DNA of 64,000 nucleotides from NCBI GenBank assembly GCA_003999685.1, contig CP021228.1, positions 62,001 through 126,000 of the forward strand, given 5' to 3'. Both the position numbers and the translations under genes were made by a program. Below the pieces are notes generated by a model. It saw nothing but the letters and a program-made list of their open reading frames with translations. It did not search any database and was not told where the DNA came from. The stretch is from Taiwanofungus camphoratus (taxonomy: Eukaryota; Basidiomycota; Agaricomycetes; Polyporales; Taiwanofungaceae). Below are positions 59,937 to 64,000 of the stretch, piece after piece (the stretch's first letter is position 1; every line of letters begins with the position of its first letter).

Positions 59937-61879
59937 CCGCTACACCCTCCAGACGAGAATCGAGGAGCGCCAGGACATCGCTGTGAGCTAGGCTAACACC
60001 ATCAGAGTCCATATCGTCAAACATGATGGGGAAGGGAAAGGCAAAAGGGGGGAAAGGAGAAAAAGATAAGAGGCACCCACGATTAGCTTCTATCAGGATA
60101 TCGCCCGCTTCGCAGATCGGACGCGATAGGCTACAAGTTCCCACGGTCACGCACACTGACTGAGGACAGTCAGGATTTCAATAGGGAGGAGGTGATGAGT
60201 CCTGTAGCCTCCCGGGCTCCGAATCGCGATTTTAGGAGCTTTCTAATCCCCCAACTGACCACTCTAAGACTCTCCTACAGCCTACAACAGGAGGGATAGG
60301 TCCCTATAATATTCCTAACGCCCCCTTTCCTTCCTAAACCCTCCTAACACCCTACGAAGTCTTGCGAAGTCACACGAGGTGCTACGAGATTTCGAATGCT
60401 AGACGCGAAGTCCCTAACTCCTGCTAAGTCCACTATCGGACACTGCCGGTCCTCCCATACTGTTCCATTGGATCTAGGTCCTATCTACTACGTCACTCAT
60501 CCTGGGCTTAGCTAAGAAGTCTTAGCTAAGTCTCTCCTAGCTCTTGTGATTGCAGCTACCTCCGATAGGCTCCGAAACGGTCCGAAGTTCCGGAAGTTGG
60601 ACTTAGGAAGCCTTGCGCACCCCATGGGTCTCGATCCTATGCCATAAGGTCATCCTAGGGCGTATCCATATGGCCCTCCACCCAGTTAGGACACCTCCTA
60701 CCCCGATTAGGCCAAGTCCCGCTGCTAAGAACTTTGTGCGCTCTTAGCCTGCTAAGATAGGTGATCACGGCGCATGGCTGCTCTCGGATAGTCATCCCGC
60801 CCTCGTGAATGAAGTTGGTCACCTTTCTACTGTACGTAGTTCCCCTGTTTCAGTTCCTATTTAGTTCCTATCCTCCTCGTGTTCACTTCAGAGCCCATGC
60901 ACTTTAGTACACATTTCGGACTCGTAAGGATCACTTCGCACAAGAATAGTTCACCTCACACTCCCCTATTTAGTCAGAGGTAGTTTACTATGTACGGGAG
61001 AGACCTCTCAGTGCACGCTTCTCTCTTTGGAATACAAGTTCCCCTGTAGCTCTGATCTCAGAAAAGTGTCACGAGTACAACCTCAGGAACGGTCCTAAGA
61101 CCCCTAAGTCTTCACTCCAGCTCCGTTTCAGTACCTTTGAACTACGTCTACCCTCACGATATATCTACGAACCACGTCTATGCTTTTCGAACTACGCACT
61201 ACGATCTACGAAGTCGCCGTGACTTCGTGCCCTTCAGCACCTCTTATAGCACCTATCTGGTGGGCCTCCGCCTTAGTTATACCCTTAGACTCACGTTGCG
61301 TCATTCCTACGTCCTACGAATAACCCTACGACTCCCCCATAGCCTTCATTTCAGGCTATAGCACCTCCCCCTACGCCCTCGAACTCTCTGACCTACACCT
61401 CGAAGTCATCAGACACTTCAAAGCTTCCAGCAACCTCGTTCTCCCATTCCTATTCCAAGTATTAGCTCTCCGAACCATCTGACCTCTTCTACAAGTCTCC
61501 TACGCTAGCCAAACCTCGCTCTAACAAACCTCTAAGCCTTACGCCCTTTAGCTAACTCTAGCTAAAAGGGCTTTGCAGCACCTACGGAGTCAGCTCGTGC
61601 GATTTAGCTAAAACTTCGAAGAACTTCGCAGAATCTCGAAGAACTTCGCGTACTTTGGAGGGCCTCGCAAGGCCTTAGGGATAGTATAGCACTTAGGAAC
61701 AAGATCCTGTTGTGCAGGACCCTTGACCCCTTACTCCCTACTTACAAAAACAAGACATACAGGTTTTCCGGTATCATACAGGTTGTAGCTCCTACCCTCA
61801 CACCCTCACAGTTATCACACTACCCCACAGCCACGTTGCGGAGCACTCCCTAGGTACCAGGGTCCCCTAGGTCGTATCA
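59937..61879 (+). mobile_element. Tail of another family-A copy plus its 3' LTR
   Basis: 59937-60192 repeats the last 255 bp of the family-A interior (including the polypurine tract), followed by a full LTR at 60193-61879 (short form). Broken fossil with no coding region. Confidence 0.85.
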
Positions 61880-62231
61880 CCGCTTAGTAGAAATTATAGT
61901 CCATTGGCTTATTGCTCCCTAACTCTATACAGCCTATGAAGTCAGCTCGCGCGATTTAGCTAAAACTTCGGAAGACTTCGCAGAATCTCGAAGGACTTCG
62001 CGTACTTCAGAGGGCCTCGCAAGGCCTTAGGGATCGTATAGCACTTAGGAACAAGATCCTGTTGTGCAGGACCCTTGACCCCTTACTCCCCCACTTACAA
62101 AACAAGACATACAGGTTTCCCGGTATCATACAGGTTGTAGCTCCTACCCTCACATTCTCACAGTTATCACACTACCCCACAGCCACGTTGCGGAGCACTC
62201 CCTAGGTGCCAGGGTCCCCTAGATCATATCA
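61880..62231 (+). mobile_element. Second LTR end, same composite as at 18976-19327
   Basis: Resumes at CCGCTTAGTAG and ends CATATCA, followed by ACGC (62232-62235), exactly as in the solo LTR at 17.4-19.3 kb. The shared nested structure shows that the duplication took place after both insertions. Confidence 0.82.
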
Positions 62232-64000
62232 ACGCAGCAAGGGGAGTTCCACCTCATCATCCGGTGTGTCTTGAATGTGCATGTGCATGTGCTTCACACC
62301 CCATCTGACGCTGTTTGGGGCTGGGGCTTGTTCATGGGGCAGTTCACGCTCAACCTCAGCATCCTGGGGTCGTGCATCTATCGCCACTCAGCTGTGTTCT
62401 GCATCTGTCCCCCGTCAAAGTGAATGTCCTGTAATTTGAACAATCAGCGGTGCATAATGCGAAACATCTTGCAAGTTTTGGCATATCTGAGGTGCATGCA
62501 TTTAAGTGTCTTCGCATAGAGTTTGCACTGCTTCCCATCAAGTACATGTACATAGGCCTTGCATTCAAACACTTGTATGTGTGAGATGGAAGACTGGTTG
62601 GTGATGCAGGCCTTGTGCAGGGTGGCATCGAGTGCCTCCCTTGGGGCATGGTTGAGAATGAGTGCTGCTTACAATACAGTGCCACCATGGGAGGGCAGTG
62701 TCCTTCAGCACTGAGCATGCTGCATCTTCTCAGGGTGCGCTCCGTTCTCGCCGACCAACCTTCACAGGCCCCTGCATTGATTGCTAAGTGCCTTTGCGTG
62801 TTGAAATCAAAATCGCCCCGGTCAAGCCTGCTGACACCCCCAGTACCCATGCACGCACTGCGCGAGTCCTGGCAGCACATTTGCTACACTATGCTGCAGC
62901 CCGCATGCACATTGCTTCTCTGTGTGCATATACATGCACTCTGTGTTTTGTGTTCTGTTTGGTAACTTGCTGACTGTTGCACCTTCTGTGTGGAGTGGGT
63001 GAGGCTGGCAATGCGGCAGTGGAGAATGGAGCCACACAGGATGACTGGGTCACTTGTATAGTATATCAAGCATATATCTGTGGAGACTTGGTGATTGCTG
63101 CTTTGATGGTGTGGGGGATTCATATCGAAATCTTGCAGACAGAGAACAAGTATAGATTGATCTGCTGTCCTTATTCAGGGAGCGCACCCTCACGGGTCGT
63201 GACATTCCACCTTCTCGTGGAACTACCGGGAAAAGGGTGATCCAATGCTATAGTACCAGTGATAAGGACAGTGTTAGTCAATGCTATACAGCTACTCAGA
63301 TTAGGAATGCGAAAGAAATCCGAGTCGCGTGGTCGCGACCTAGTCACGTGAGGGGGGTGGCGTGGGCACGCCTAGTTGTGAACGTCGGTGGACGCTCCTT
63401 GATCAACACAAGAATATTGCATAGAACAAAACAACGTGTCACAGTAAAGCAAATAGAGATGACAGACTGGGTTTTTGAAAAGGAGAGTAAGTGATATAAA
63501 CACCACCCGTGGTGGTCATACTGATTGATGTCTGATGACATTATTTTGCAGAGGAAGGTGAACATGCATGCGCCCCATACTCTGACCAGATGTGCTGATG
63601 CTTTACCGTCAGCGACTATCAAAGCATGGAAAACGCCCTATATAGGAAGGGCTCATCATCTACTTGTTCAAACCATACACACCATGAATGCCGAGCGTGG
63701 GGATGCAGCCCACGCCAATTATGTTCCTATCATACAAAGCTCTGGGACTGGTAAATCCCGGATGGTGCACGAAGCTGCTGGGCTGATCTTCACTCTACCT
63801 TTGAATATCCGCGAATGGAACACAGGCTGGAGTAAGAGGATCTGATAACTCAAAAAACTAGTCATTGTTGACAACTGATTCAGCATTCTCATATCCTCCA
63901 CCTGATTTTCGTGTCCACTCGTTTTTTCTCCAAAAAAATGGTTGGGCCGGGTATCTTTCGTTCTTCAAGGCCTTGTTTGTGCACACGGCGGAAATTCTGC
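62232..64000 (+). repeat. Segmental duplication, copy 2 (runs off the window)
   Basis: Direct copy of 19328-21098 with about 17 transitions and one 2-bp indel by eye. It continues to the window end, so the duplicated unit is longer than seen here. Confidence 0.92.
63528..64000 (+). CDS. P-loop NTPase, second copy, 5' part
   Basis: Exon 1 (63528-63831) and the start of exon 2 (63884 onward) match the gene at 20626, including the SSGTGKS Walker A-like motif and the same splice sites. The gene continues beyond the window, so its completeness cannot be judged. Only one coding-region difference was seen, a C/T change near 63,943. Confidence 0.7.

Noticed and set aside
37200-62231. CRISPR-like or tandem satellite array
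   Set aside because: The repeats are dispersed 1.6-1.8-kb LTRs with TG...CA ends and target duplications, in both orientations, not regularly spaced short repeats.

Overview
The window reads as nuclear DNA of a basidiomycete fungus, most likely an Agaricomycete. Genes are broken by many short GT-AG introns, often 50 to 70 nt. They belong to families typical of these fungi: a membrane-anchored copper amine oxidase, a secreted type-B carboxylesterase, prostaglandin-reductase-like dehydrogenases and an SRPK-like kinase. The repeats are long-LTR Ty3/Gypsy elements, chromoviruses and KDZ transposons. No tRNA, rRNA, CRISPR array or bacterial-style operon was seen. The species cannot be named from the sequence.

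Layout: 0-1 kb holds a nested inverted-repeat (MITE-like) element. 1-36 kb is the gene-bearing part. It has a 13-exon copper amine oxidase (-), a small secreted-protein gene with an in-frame stop (-), a 2H phosphoesterase (+), a carboxylesterase (-), an intact MDR oxidoreductase (-) and a decayed paralogue that lost its cofactor-binding exon (-). A solo LTR follows at 17.4-19.3 kb. Then come a P-loop NTPase (+), an SRPK-like kinase pseudogene (-), a GNAT acetyltransferase with a long low-complexity insert (+), a 7-exon HAD hydrolase (-), a 5'-truncated MDR relic (+) and a gene with a charged coiled coil (-).

36.6-62.2 kb is a retrotransposon nest with no intact host gene. A KDZ transposase fragment is split by an LTR. 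An LTR of a second family sits inside an inverted LTR of the first. A chromovirus (44.8-47.7 kb) lies in another inverted LTR and is itself interrupted by a 12.2-kb Gypsy element (47,733-59,936). That element carries antisense open segments with a cysteine cluster between pol and its 3' LTR.

62.2-64.0 kb is a near-identical direct copy of 19.3-21.1 kb, including the start of the P-loop NTPase gene. The repeat begins inside the same LTR in both places, so this looks like an LTR-mediated segmental duplication about 43 kb apart, or two haplotypes placed in tandem by the assembler. The two copies differ almost only by transitions, mostly at CpG, which points to cytosine-deamination decay.

The host genes do not form an obvious cluster. 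The amine oxidase, carboxylesterase, MDR enzymes and HAD hydrolase are separate catabolic or detoxification activities. Exon models come from reading splice sites by eye and checking that phases add up; they have no transcript support.
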